From Candidatus Sericytochromatia bacterium (GTDB lineage: Bacteria; Cyanobacteriota; Sericytochromatia; UBA7694): 64,000 nucleotides of DNA. Within the stretch, counting starts at the first letter, position 1. The number at the start of each line of letters is the position of its first letter. The stretch is from positions 62,001-126,000 of the forward strand of contig JADMKE010000020.1 in the NCBI GenBank assembly GCA_018780035.1, written 5' to 3'. This document shows, piece after piece, positions 50,808-58,967 of the stretch. Both the position numbers and the translations under genes were made by a program. The notes under the pieces are model-generated. The model saw nothing but the letters and a program-made list of their open reading frames with translations, was not told where the DNA came from and did no database searches.

Positions 50808-50822
50808 TGTAACTCAGTTACA
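50808..50822. promoter_or_regulatory. Palindromic operator of the toxin-antitoxin-like pair
   Basis: TGTAACTCAGTTACA is a perfect palindrome around one central base. It lies ten bases upstream of the toxin-like start codon, where the antitoxin could repress its own operon. The half-site resembles the AACCT/AGGTT palindromes bound by MqsA. Confidence 0.72.
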
Positions 50823-50831
50823 TATTGGAAT

Positions 50832-51983
50832 TCAATCAGTTTTCAGCCCCGCTGCCTGGTAGAGTCGCAACCAATTTTCGAGTTCCTGTTCAGGGCCAAA
50901 CTCTCTGCACATTTTTAACCGACCGGCCTCTCCCCAGGCTTGGGCCTTTTCGGGCTGTAGATAGACTTCTTCCAAAGCAACGATCAGCGGTTCCAATTGA
51001 TACGCTGAGATCAAACGGCCCTCTTGGCCATTGCAGATCAAATCGGGGAATCCCCCCACTTCGGTGGCGACCACGGGCCGGGCGCAGCTCAGGGCCTCCA
51101 GGCAGGCATTGGCCAAGCCCTCTTGCAGCGAGGGAAAGACCACTGCGTCGAGCCAGGCGTAAAGCGCAGGCAAGTCGGCATGGGGCTGAGAGGGGATTTC
51201 AATCAGGCGGGGACTGAGCTGGGGATTCTGTTTGCGAAAGAGCTGAAGCAATTGGCGATCGGGGCCGGGCCGCACCTCACCGATTAAAAGCAGCGAGAGA
51301 TCGGCATATTTTTGCGCCAGGGCTTGAAAAGCCAAGAGCAGCAGGCCCAGCCCTTTTTTCTGACGCAGCTCACCGACAAAACCCCAGCGGGTGCCGCTCT
51401 GGGGAATGCCCAAGCGCAAAGCCAGATCGTTTGAACGGGGCTGGGGAGCAAAGGTATCGGAATCGACACTGTTGGGCACCCATTGAATCACAGGGCAGGC
51501 TGGGGCCAGAACCGCCAATTGCTGAGTTAAAGCACGGGTCACCCCACTCAGGGCCGAAGCCTTTGGCAGTAATTTCAGCAGCATTTCGCGTCTCTCAGGC
51601 AGCCAGAGGTCGCGGTCAAGATCATTGCCCCGCGCCGACAAGACCACAGGCACCTGCCAATGCTCTCCCAAAGCCAACGCCAATTCAGCTGTCGCGCTGA
51701 GATAATAGCCGTGAATGAGATCCGGGGGCGGGCCAGAGAAACAGTGAGCCACACTCTGCGCCTCCAAATCTGAAAGCGCATTGATCGGCGCAGCCACCGT
51801 TGTGGGGCGCCAGACCGGGAAGGGGGCATCCGGCAAATCACCGGGACTCAGCCCCCAAAGTTCCACAGAGATGCCCTGCTCATGTAATTGTTTGGCCTGA
51901 CGCCAAACGGCCTGGGCCACCCCACCCGGATCGGGGGGAATACGTGGGCTGAGCAAAAGAATTTTTGAAGGGTTTTGGCGCAT
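50832..51983 (-). CDS. Family 4 glycosyltransferase
   Basis: This 383-residue GT-B enzyme transfers a sugar from a nucleotide donor. The N-terminal domain begins ILLLSPRIPPDPGGVAQ, with GGV being the acceptor-side loop. The C-terminal domain has RWGFVGELRQKKGL, the PSLQEGLANACLEALSC motif with the conserved E-x7-E (Glu in QEGL and LEAL) and ATEVGGFPD. No membrane anchor is present. The acceptor is unknown, perhaps surface polysaccharide or lipid. It is a single gene facing the defence island. Confidence 0.9.
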   Translation of the reverse strand: MRQNPSKILLLSPRIPPDPGGVAQAVWRQAKQLHEQGISVELWGLSPGDLPDAPFPVWRPTTVAAPINALSDLEAQSVAHCFSGPPPDLIHGYYLSATAELALALGEHWQVPVVLSARGNDLDRDLWLPERREMLLKLLPKASALSGVTRALTQQLAVLAPACPVIQWVPNSVDSDTFAPQPRSNDLALRLGIPQSGTRWGFVGELRQKKGLGLLLLAFQALAQKYADLSLLLIGEVRPGPDRQLLQLFRKQNPQLSPRLIEIPSQPHADLPALYAWLDAVVFPSLQEGLANACLEALSCARPVVATEVGGFPDLICNGQEGRLISAYQLEPLIVALEEVYLQPEKAQAWGEAGRLKMCREFGPEQELENWLRLYQAAGLKTD

Positions 51984-52276
51984 AAGATCTCCTGACTTTC
52001 AGCGTACCATACCCCAGGGGGCATCAGCTTTCGCGTATTCATCAACGAGATAAATAAAGATAAACCGGCTTAAAATTATGTGAAACAATAAAAATAAATG
52101 AAAACAATAAAATTAATCAATATAACCAGTTGGTAATATGCTCACCAAAACAAGGGTCTCTCAAAAAATAAAATCGTGTAAATGCTTTTATTTTTGCTGG
52201 GATTTGTTATCATAGAAACTTGTAAAAACACGCTCGAAAGGCGCAGCTATTTATTTATGAATTTTAGGAGTATAAA
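51984..52276. other. A+T-rich intergenic region upstream of speD
   Basis: This 293-bp gap between divergent genes holds no coding frame. Its centre (about 52065-52215) is very A+T-rich and probably contains both promoters. A TATCAT hexamer near 52208 is a possible -10 for speD but lacks a good -35. A TAGGAG ribosome site precedes speD. No hairpin or riboswitch was recognised. Confidence 0.5.
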
Positions 52277-52708
52277 ATGGTTAAAACTGATTTTTTTGGT
52301 CCACACCTGACGTTAGATCTGAATGATTGCAATCCCGAAAAATTAAGGGATTTTGACCTTGTTTTTGATATTTTAAACAACTTACCAGATAAAATCGGGA
52401 TGACAAAAATCACCCAGCCCTATGTATTTAAATACCAGGGCCTTGTTCCAGAAGACGTCGGAATTACCGGATTTGTGGTAATTGCTGAAAGTCACATTTC
52501 GATCCATACCTTTCAGGAAAAAAATTACGTATTTATTGATTTATTTTCCTGTAAGCCCTTCGACTACACCTTTGCAGAAAAATATCTTATCGAAATCTTT
52601 GAATCCAAAACCCCCACGATTCAAATGTTGACCCGCGGTCACGACTTTCCCCGCTCAGCGGCCCTGTCTGGCCCTCCTCACCTGCCTGCCCTGGCTGGAG
52701 TTGCTTAA
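52277..52708 (+). CDS. speD: S-adenosylmethionine decarboxylase proenzyme
   Basis: This 143-residue proenzyme cleaves itself to make a pyruvoyl cofactor, then decarboxylates AdoMet to give the aminopropyl donor for spermidine. The processing site is the Glu-Ser bond in AESHISIHT near residue 75, and the catalytic Cys is in DLFSCKPFD. The size matches the short bacterial class. It overlaps speB by one base (TAATG), so the two are coupled in a polyamine operon. Confidence 0.93.
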   Translation: MVKTDFFGPHLTLDLNDCNPEKLRDFDLVFDILNNLPDKIGMTKITQPYVFKYQGLVPEDVGITGFVVIAESHISIHTFQEKNYVFIDLFSCKPFDYTFAEKYLIEIFESKTPTIQMLTRGHDFPRSAALSGPPHLPALAGVA

Positions 52709-53610
52709 TGGCCCCCGGTTTCGGCGGGCTCGATCCCGAATATTGCCAATACGAAGACGCTTTTTACGCGGTCTTGCCTGTGCCTTACGATCAGACCAGC
52801 ACCTGGCTGCGGGGGGCAGAAAAAGGGCCTGATGCCCTGATCGAGGCCTCGACCCATCTCGAACTCTACGATCTGGAAACAGATTCAGAGCCCTATTTGG
52901 CTGGCATCTACACCGATGCCCCTCTGCTTTGCAATGAAACCCCCGATCTGCTCTTTGGGCAGGTCTATGCGCGGGCCCAGGCCCTGCTCAACGACGGCAA
53001 GTTTTTGGTCACCATCGGTGGCAATCACTGCGTGCCGATTGGTTCCAGCAAAGCCTGCTGTGAGCGCATTCAAGGTTCCGTTTCTGTGCTGCAGATCGAT
53101 GCCCACTCCGACATGCGCGAGAGCTATGAAGGCAACGCCTATAACCACGCCTGTGCCATGGCCCGCATGAAAGAATGGGCTTCGCCCGTGGGAGTGGGCA
53201 TCCGCAGCATGGACCGCTCCGAATTGGAAAATGCCAAAGCGGGCAAGATCTTCTCGGCCCACTATCTGCGCCACAATCCAGGCTGGATCCAAGCAGTGGT
53301 AGACAGCTTGGAAGAACACGTCTACCTCACCATCGACCTCGATGGACTCGATCCGTCGATCATGCCCGCCACCGGCACACCCGAACCCGGTGGTTTGCTT
53401 TGGTACGAGACCCTTGACCTGCTCGAAGCTGTGATTCAAAACAAAACTCTGATTGGCTTTGACGTGGTTGAGCTGTGTCCGGGGGAAAATACCTTTCCCA
53501 GCCATTTTTTGGCCGCCAAATTGGTCTACAAAATCATGGCCCTGCATCAGGCCAAACTAAAAAAAACCCAACTCTCCTTGAAAGGTGAAAGCATTTATGC
53601 AAAAATCTGA
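52708..53610 (+). CDS. speB: Agmatinase-type ureohydrolase
   Basis: This 300-residue manganese enzyme hydrolyses agmatine to putrescine and urea. Metal ligands are in GGNHCVP, DAHSDMRESYEGN and the DLDGLDPSIMPATGTPEPGG segment, all hallmarks of the arginase/agmatinase family. Agmatinase is preferred over arginase because of the polyamine neighbours and the overall motif spacing. The end overlaps the next gene by 14 bases. Confidence 0.9.
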   Translation: MAPGFGGLDPEYCQYEDAFYAVLPVPYDQTSTWLRGAEKGPDALIEASTHLELYDLETDSEPYLAGIYTDAPLLCNETPDLLFGQVYARAQALLNDGKFLVTIGGNHCVPIGSSKACCERIQGSVSVLQIDAHSDMRESYEGNAYNHACAMARMKEWASPVGVGIRSMDRSELENAKAGKIFSAHYLRHNPGWIQAVVDSLEEHVYLTIDLDGLDPSIMPATGTPEPGGLLWYETLDLLEAVIQNKTLIGFDVVELCPGENTFPSHFLAAKLVYKIMALHQAKLKKTQLSLKGESIYAKI

Positions 53611-54628
53611 AATTCTCTCAAAACCCGTTCAACATCTGGATATCACCCAGTTTGATGCCACGCCTTTGATCCAGGCCTACGGTGGCATGGCTTTCCAGGC
53701 CCGCAATTTGGCCCGCGCGGCGGATATTTGGCAGCATATGTTGCAAGACAAAGACTGCACGGTCATTCTGACCCTGGCGGGTTCGCTCGTCAGCGCGGGA
53801 CTGAAAAAGGTGATTGTCGATCTGCTCAAATACCGTTTGGTCGATGTGATTGTTTCGACTGGTGCCAATATTGTCGATCAGGACTTTTTCGAGGGCCTGG
53901 GATTTAAACATTACCAGGGCTCGGTCATGGCCGACGACCAGAGCCTGCGTGCCCTGGGTATTGACCGGATCTACGACACGTATATCGACGAAGACCAATT
54001 GCGGATCTGCGACGATACCATTGCCCAAATTGCCGATACCCTCGAACCCCGGGCCTATTCTTCACGCGAATTTATTCACGAAATGGGCAAATATTTGGCT
54101 CAAAAAAATCTGGGTGAAGATTCGATTGTGCGCACCGCTTATGAATTAAACATTCCGATTTTTGTGCCCGCCTTCTCGGATTGCAGCGCCGGTTTTGGCC
54201 TGGTTTACCACCAGGAGAAAAACCCCGACCGCCATGTCAGCATCGACTCAGTGCGCGATTTCCGCGAATTGACCCAGATCAAAATTGCCGCAGGCGAAAC
54301 CGGTCTGGTGATGTTGGCGGGCGGCGTGCCCAAGAACTTCACCCAGGACGTGGTGGTCGCGGCAGATATTCTCGGCAAAGAAGTCAGCATGCACAAATAC
54401 GCCATTCAGCTGACCGTGGCCGACGAACGCGATGGGGCCCTTTCGGGTTCGACGCTCAAAGAGGCCTGTTCATGGGGCAAAGTGGATACGGTCTATGAGC
54501 AGATGGTCTATTCCGAACTGACCCTGACCTTCCCGCTTTTGGCCAGCTATGTCTATCACCAACGCGCCTGGGAAAGCCGCAAAGACCACCAGTGGAACCA
54601 GCTCTTCCGCCCACTCGCGGTGGTCTGA
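53597..54628 (+). CDS. Deoxyhypusine synthase-like protein (bacterial, probably polyamine enzyme)
   Basis: This 343-residue protein belongs to the deoxyhypusine synthase family, which transfers an aminobutyl group from spermidine. NAD-site elements such as TLAGSLVSAGLKKVI and VSTGANIVDQDFFEGLG are visible, as is the active-site Lys in EACSWGKVDT. Bacteria have no eIF5A, and bacterial members are thought to make homospermidine or related amines. Next to speD and speB this supports a polyamine job. The ATG at 53597 has AAAGG nine bases ahead and was preferred to a GTG four codons upstream. Confidence 0.88.
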   Translation: MQKSEILSKPVQHLDITQFDATPLIQAYGGMAFQARNLARAADIWQHMLQDKDCTVILTLAGSLVSAGLKKVIVDLLKYRLVDVIVSTGANIVDQDFFEGLGFKHYQGSVMADDQSLRALGIDRIYDTYIDEDQLRICDDTIAQIADTLEPRAYSSREFIHEMGKYLAQKNLGEDSIVRTAYELNIPIFVPAFSDCSAGFGLVYHQEKNPDRHVSIDSVRDFRELTQIKIAAGETGLVMLAGGVPKNFTQDVVVAADILGKEVSMHKYAIQLTVADERDGALSGSTLKEACSWGKVDTVYEQMVYSELTLTFPLLASYVYHQRAWESRKDHQWNQLFRPLAVV

Positions 54629-54654
54629 GCCTGTTGAGCTGAGCCTGTTGAACT
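54627..54654. repeat. Tandem 14-bp duplication at convergent gene ends
   Basis: GAGCCTGTTGAGCT is followed directly by GAGCCTGTTGAACT. The duplication covers the end of the deoxyhypusine synthase-like gene and reaches the stop of the convergent gene. It looks like slippage. Confidence 0.7.
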
Positions 54655-55172
54655 CAATCTGCGGTGTGCTTTTGCACAAATTGCTTGAGCAGCCGCAGAT
54701 CTTCTTGCATCTGGGTTTGGCTCGGTGAGCCTTTGGCAAAACGCGCGTATAAGCTGCGCTGAAGCAGGGGTTCGAGGCCTGAATCCTGCCAGTGCACCTG
54801 GGGCTGAGCTTTAAGAAAATCTTCCAGCTCCTGATCGGTAAAACCTGTCACGGGTTTATGGTGCATCCCCTCTAAAAAGCGCTTAAATATCGCTTCAAGT
54901 TCCAGATAGACGTCTTGGCCCCGCTCTTGTTTCATCGCTTGAGACTGGGCCAAACGGTCCAGGGCAGCCAGGGCTTCTTCGCGCAGGGTCTGGGGATCGA
55001 CTTTAAGCGGGGGGGGCTCTTCTGGTTCTGCTGGGGGTTTGCGTTTGAGCAAGCGCCACACAAACCACCCCAACAAAAGGCAAAGCCCCAAAATAATCCC
55101 AGCCGTGGCCAAAAACGCCAACCAGGGAAAATCAAGGGACATCAGGGGTTTGATTTCGTGAATATCTTCCAT
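54654..55172 (-). CDS. Single-pass membrane protein of unknown function (DUF4381-like layout)
   Basis: This 172-residue protein has one membrane helix near the N-terminus (FPWLAFLATAGIILGLCLLLGWFVW), a Pro/Glu-rich linker and a helical C-terminal domain with LEAIFKRFLEG and FTDQELEDFLKAQ. That layout is like DUF4381-type proteins often linked to BatA/MoxR operons, but no such neighbours are present. The start at 55172 removes a non-homologous extension that overlaps the oxidoreductase gene. It comes last in the run with the 2-oxoacid oxidoreductase. Confidence 0.65.
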   Translation of the reverse strand: MEDIHEIKPLMSLDFPWLAFLATAGIILGLCLLLGWFVWRLLKRKPPAEPEEPPPLKVDPQTLREEALAALDRLAQSQAMKQERGQDVYLELEAIFKRFLEGMHHKPVTGFTDQELEDFLKAQPQVHWQDSGLEPLLQRSLYARFAKGSPSQTQMQEDLRLLKQFVQKHTAD

Positions 55173-55173
55173 T

Positions 55174-55677
55174 TTATGACCGGCCCAAGTGGGTACCCAA
55201 CTCCAACATATCAAGATTGACGGGCATATCTTTAAAGCGAGAGGGCCCCAATTTTTGTTTGAGCACCCAGGCCACGACATCTTCGCTACAGAGCGGGTAT
55301 TGAGCCAATAATTGTCCCAACATCAACAGATTAAGCGCCCTTAAAGCGCCTTTTTGGTGTGCCAGGGCATAGGCACCGCTTTTGACAGCATCAAGAATCA
55401 GGGCATTTTCAGCCAAAGGAGGCAAAGGCGGTGGTGATGCTGGATAGAGCGAAATCAGAAGATTATAATCGGTGCTGGGAGCCCATTGGCTTTGGGGGTT
55501 GCTATCGGCAAAAACCCGCGCAACCACCTGACCACCGCGAATGGCCCAATCACAACTGGCTTGCATCCAACTCTGTTTTTTTTCGGCAAAGAAAACCCCA
55601 TTCAGCAATTCGGCTAAAAACTGCACGCCTTGGCCTCCCCGGCCACAAATCCAGATGCGGTTGGCTGCTTCGTTCAT
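55174..55677 (-). CDS. 2-oxoacid:ferredoxin oxidoreductase, gamma subunit
   Basis: This 167-residue subunit has the family's opening RIWICGRGGQGVQFLAELL, a glycine-rich CoA-binding-type loop, and a RGGQVVARV segment after a CDWAIRGG stretch. It completes a four-subunit enzyme that oxidises a 2-oxoacid to an acyl-CoA and reduces ferredoxin. Subunit order delta-alpha-beta-gamma is that of Vor/Kor-type enzymes. The start overlaps the beta stop by four bases. Confidence 0.88.
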   Translation of the reverse strand: MNEAANRIWICGRGGQGVQFLAELLNGVFFAEKKQSWMQASCDWAIRGGQVVARVFADSNPQSQWAPSTDYNLLISLYPASPPPLPPLAENALILDAVKSGAYALAHQKGALRALNLLMLGQLLAQYPLCSEDVVAWVLKQKLGPSRFKDMPVNLDMLELGTHLGRS

Positions 55678-56381
55678 CGAATCATGGTCACCCCTTTAAA
55701 AATCCCTGCGGGGTTGTGTCGCACCAGGCTTTGCTTGAGGCTTTGCTGGGCCTCTTCAGGGCTTTGGTGCCAATAGGGCGGACAAATACCCAAAACCTCA
55801 ACAAAGCTCAAACCCTGGCCGTTTTCTTGATAATCAAAGGCGTCTCTGAGCGCCAAACGGGCCCGTTTGACAAAATCACTTTCGTGCAGAGAAACCCGCT
55901 GAGAAAAAGCCACAGGCAGACGTGCCACCATTTCTGCCAATTTAAGCGGGCTGCCTGCACGGGCGGTGGAACGGCCCAGACGGGTCGAGGTCGTGACTTG
56001 GCCTGTGCGGGTGGTAATACTCATTTGCCCCCCCGAGCCCGCCATAACCTGGTTGTTTAAACAGAGAACCGTAATCGAATCGCCGCGCAAGGCTGCATGG
56101 ATCAAGGCATCGAGTCCCCGGCTGCCCAAATCGCCATCCCCTTGATAGGTAAATACCAACCGATCCGGTGTGGTGCGTTTGATCCCTGCCGCCACAGCAG
56201 GGGCCAACCCCGGTGGGGCTTTGATCACGGGGAAGTCAAAATACTTCCCCAGATCCTGGCTACAACCTGCGCCGACAACCCCCATCAATCGCTCCGTGAG
56301 TCCGCGCTCCTGAAAAATCTCACGCAGCAAGCCCTGTAAATGGCTGTGGGAACAGCCTGGACAATATTCAGATTCAGACAT
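55674..56381 (-). CDS. 2-oxoacid:ferredoxin oxidoreductase, beta (thiamine-diphosphate) subunit
   Basis: This 235-residue subunit binds thiamine diphosphate through the GDGDLGSRG...LNN motif (TYQGDGDLG, then CLNNQVMAGSGGQ) and begins with the CPGCSH motif that usually ligates an Fe-S cluster in this subunit family. Whether the substrate is 2-oxoglutarate, a branched-chain oxoacid or pyruvate cannot be told. It overlaps the alpha gene by eight bases. Confidence 0.9.
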   Translation of the reverse strand: MSESEYCPGCSHSHLQGLLREIFQERGLTERLMGVVGAGCSQDLGKYFDFPVIKAPPGLAPAVAAGIKRTTPDRLVFTYQGDGDLGSRGLDALIHAALRGDSITVLCLNNQVMAGSGGQMSITTRTGQVTTSTRLGRSTARAGSPLKLAEMVARLPVAFSQRVSLHESDFVKRARLALRDAFDYQENGQGLSFVEVLGICPPYWHQSPEEAQQSLKQSLVRHNPAGIFKGVTMIR

Positions 56382-57363
56382 CGCGTTTCCTTTCGGGCTG
56401 GCAAGCTGTGTTGAGAAGGGTTGCCAATTTCATTTCAAGCCCCAGTGGTTCAGGCGCTGCAGTGAGAATATGCGATCGCAGGTTGAATTCAGGCAGGATG
56501 TTTTGCAATTGTTGAAACAAAAACGGTCCCTGGTATTCGATCACATTGATCACAGTTTGCTCCCCTTCAGGCGCCTCTGCCAAGGCCTCTCGAAGGGCCT
56601 GTTTGGGAAAAGGTGAAAGGCTTTGGGGACAGAGGATGTTCCAGTCAGATTTGTGTAATTGCAAAAGCCACTCTCCCAAAACCCCCATGGCCAACCAAAC
56701 GTGCTCACAGGGCCACTCCAAACAGATAGACAAACTTTCATAGGGCATCAGGCTCTGGCCATTTTTTGTCAATTCTCGTTCGCGCTGTTTGACCGAAGGC
56801 AGAGGACTCAATTGAACGGGGCCTTGTTGCATTAAAAGCAAAGGGTCGAGCAAAAGCAACACCGGTTGAGATCGCTTGAGACTGGCATCAAAAGCCAAAC
56901 CCATATGTTGCCAGAGTTCTTGCAGCGAGGAGGGCAGATAGCTCACGAGGGGGGATCCCGTTCCCAGCAGCGGCTGAAAAAAATAAGCCAAAGATTGAAA
57001 TTGGAGCCAATTGCGTTCCATGCCAGGAGGTCCATTGGCCACAACCACCAAGACCAACGGTCGGGACTGCAAGCAGCAATAGCTGAGCACTTCCTGGAGC
57101 TGTAAAAAATCCTGTTCATTCACCGTCACCAGCGGTACGGACCCCACGGCAGAAGCGCCCATCGCCATTGCCAATGCCGCGGCGGGGCTTTCAGCCTGAA
57201 TAAAACTGCCGTGGTGCTCTTCAAAGCGCATCGCGCCTTCGTTTAAAAGCAAAGCTTGAAAGGGAGAAGGTGCAGCAAAATAGCTTTGAGAACCGGCTTT
57301 GAGCGCGGCTTCGATCACCACTTCAAAGCCACTTAAGGACTTTCTTTGGGCGCTGATAATCAT
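56374..57363 (-). CDS. 2-oxoacid:ferredoxin oxidoreductase, alpha subunit
   Basis: This 329-residue subunit has the alpha-type pyrimidine-binding domain: SGFEVVIEAALKAGSQSYFAAP near the start, AESPAAALAMAMGASAVG, and then a C-terminal domain. It is shorter and more divergent than typical KorA, and the usual GG-NEA start motif is altered, so substrate choice is uncertain. The start at 57363 overlaps the ferredoxin stop (ATGA). Confidence 0.82.
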   Translation of the reverse strand: MIISAQRKSLSGFEVVIEAALKAGSQSYFAAPSPFQALLLNEGAMRFEEHHGSFIQAESPAAALAMAMGASAVGSVPLVTVNEQDFLQLQEVLSYCCLQSRPLVLVVVANGPPGMERNWLQFQSLAYFFQPLLGTGSPLVSYLPSSLQELWQHMGLAFDASLKRSQPVLLLLDPLLLMQQGPVQLSPLPSVKQRERELTKNGQSLMPYESLSICLEWPCEHVWLAMGVLGEWLLQLHKSDWNILCPQSLSPFPKQALREALAEAPEGEQTVINVIEYQGPFLFQQLQNILPEFNLRSHILTAAPEPLGLEMKLATLLNTACQPERKRDV

Positions 57364-57662
57364 GGTTTGCCCTGTTTGTTTTGACGCTGATGCCACTTTA
57401 AGCTGCCCCAAAAGACCACACCCTGCCAGTTCAACTTAGCGGAGACGGGGGGGGTCAAGGCCTGATCGGGACAAATATCCACACAGCGCATGCAATTCAA
57501 ACAATATTGGGCATTTTCCATCAACACAGGATAATGCCCCGCCTGATTGGGATTCTTGTCGACAAGAAACAATTCATTCGGGCAGGCCTTGATACACAAA
57601 TAACACCCCTTGCAGCGTTCCCGCTCCAATGCGACGGTATTGAACTCCGGCAGATGGTCCAC
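57360..57662 (-). CDS. 2-oxoacid:ferredoxin oxidoreductase, delta (2[4Fe-4S] ferredoxin) subunit
   Basis: This 100-residue subunit has two classic cluster motifs, CKGCYLCIKACP and CLNCMRCVDICP. It passes electrons from the thiamine centre to free ferredoxin. As first gene of the four it sets the operon start, whose promoter lies in the gap before the FlgE/FlgG-like gene. Confidence 0.9.
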   Translation of the reverse strand: MDHLPEFNTVALERERCKGCYLCIKACPNELFLVDKNPNQAGHYPVLMENAQYCLNCMRCVDICPDQALTPPVSAKLNWQGVVFWGSLKWHQRQNKQGKP

Positions 57663-57724
57663 GTCTCTGATCCTGTCTTGTTTTCAGAAGAATTGCATGT
57701 GGCTTGTATTATAACAGGTGGAGG

Positions 57725-57927
57725 AGATCCCGTTTGCAATTTTGACGAGGATCACATTCTCGCTGTGAGCGGGGATCTTGGGAGTGGGTCTCTGCCCCGC
57801 TTAGAATAGTATTCAGGAACCCCGCTAGGTTCCAAGCCATTCAAGGCTGCACGCTAGAGTCAGCTAGAGTTTTGAGGGTTTATGCAGCTCACAAAGGCTG
57901 TCCTTTTCACCAAGGACAGCTTTTTTT
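57725..57927 (+). ncRNA. Possible structured leader or small RNA ahead of the flagellar-like gene
   Basis: No gene lies on the plus strand from 57663 to 57994, yet the stretch ends in a strong plus-strand terminator, so something is transcribed here. Several stems are possible: AGATCCCG (57725-57732) with CGGGGATCT (57770-57778); GCGGGG (57769-57774) with CCCCGC (57795-57800), which excludes the first; and GGAACC/GGTTCC (57816-57833). The mutually exclusive pairs recall an RNA switch. It matches no RNA family I recognise, and the 5' end is a guess. Confidence 0.4.
57897..57927 (+). terminator. Strong Rho-independent terminator with no gene before it
   Basis: A nine-base perfect stem GCTGTCCTT/AAGGACAGC with a 6-nt loop is followed by seven T. 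It lies 68 bases before the FlgE/FlgG-like start codon. It would end a small RNA or act as an attenuator for the downstream gene. Confidence 0.88.
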
Positions 57928-57994
57928 CTGGCCAAAATGAGCTATAATGAAAAGCAGTATATTTTTACAGTTCCAGAAGGAAGAAGGTTCAAGC

Positions 57995-58855
57995 ATGGGC
58001 GTTGTAGATATCGGCTTTAGCGCAGTTAAATCGCTGATTACCATCGATACCTGGATCGGCACCATTAATGCCAATATGGGAGGCGCGGGCCGCGTCGGTT
58101 TTAAACAGACCCGTACCAAGTTTGAAGGCATTGGGGTGATTGAATCTGCCAATACAGCAGCGCCGATGATGGGAACCAGTATTGGGGAGCAGACCTTGGG
58201 GATTGTTCAAACCTCAATTGACTTTAGCGCTGGGGCCTTGGTTGCCTCCAACGAGATCACCCATTTTGCTGTTTCCAAAAGCCGTGATAACTTCTTTTTG
58301 GTTGACCGCCGTCTGACGGGTGCTTTAACCATCAACAACAACGCCCAAGACTACAATACGCTCCTCGCCACCCGCGACGGCGAGTTCCACTGGGGCCCCC
58401 GGGAAGCTGATGGCTTCCATTACCTGCTCGATTCTTATGGCAATTATGTTGTCAATGCAGCCGCTGGCAACTTCAAAGATGGGGCACAAAATACCGAATT
58501 GGTGCGTGGTACCCCTGCACAAATGACAGATCCTACCTTTTTGATGTCGGTTGGGGCCGCCACCCCCGCATTGATTCAGGTCACCACCCTGCAGTTTTTA
58601 CAATACTCTGAATTTGGGGCCACCCATTTTGAGTTTCCCCAAGACCCCAATAACGTGGTCGGAGCAACCGTCAACACGCCACTTGATGGCCGTCTGACTG
58701 GCGTTTTGCAGCAATACGCCTTGGAAGGCTCCAATGCCTCGCTGACCCTGGCGGTGCCTGAATTGTCCTTGGCCCAAAAACTCTACAGCGCTATCGGTAA
58801 GGTGATGTCAGTCTTTAACAGCACCCTCGACGATACCCTTCAGCTGATCCGCTAA
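57995..58855 (+). CDS. Flagellar hook/rod-like protein (FlgE/FlgG family)
   Basis: This 286-residue protein resembles flagellar hook and rod proteins. GEQTLGIVQTSIDFSAGALV followed by NEITHFAVS, FFLVDRR, ATRDGEFHWG and YLLDSYGNYVVNAA match the conserved N-terminal and D1 pattern of FlgE/FlgG proteins. The N-terminus (GVVDIGFSAVKSL) lacks the exact ANN-type motif of FlgG. The ATG has AGAAGG upstream. It is an isolated gene far from other flagellar genes, so it could be a paralogue with another extracellular role. Confidence 0.72.
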   Translation: MGVVDIGFSAVKSLITIDTWIGTINANMGGAGRVGFKQTRTKFEGIGVIESANTAAPMMGTSIGEQTLGIVQTSIDFSAGALVASNEITHFAVSKSRDNFFLVDRRLTGALTINNNAQDYNTLLATRDGEFHWGPREADGFHYLLDSYGNYVVNAAAGNFKDGAQNTELVRGTPAQMTDPTFLMSVGAATPALIQVTTLQFLQYSEFGATHFEFPQDPNNVVGATVNTPLDGRLTGVLQQYALEGSNASLTLAVPELSLAQKLYSAIGKVMSVFNSTLDDTLQLIR

Positions 58856-58867
58856 TAGCGTTAATGG

Positions 58868-58905
58868 CATTCGCAAATATAGTGATTAATTCGCTTTTGC
58901 GAATG
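58868..58905. repeat. Ten-base inverted repeat after the hook-like gene
   Basis: CATTCGCAAA and TTTGCGAATG form perfect arms around an 18-base spacer. It begins ten bases past the stop codon of the hook-like gene and could be a transcript 3' stem or a protein site. Confidence 0.6.
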
Positions 58906-58938
58906 TAGTTGGCCTTCAGCTTATTCCCGAACTTACTT

Positions 58939-58965
58939 AAAAGCCCTGCCTTGTGGGGCTTTTTC
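58939..58965 (+). terminator. Rho-independent terminator of the hook-like gene
   Basis: An AAAGCCC/GGGCTTT stem with a short loop is followed by a T run. On the minus strand the A run ahead of it could serve the convergent methyltransferase gene too, so it may be bidirectional. Confidence 0.8.
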
Positions 58966-58967
58966 AT

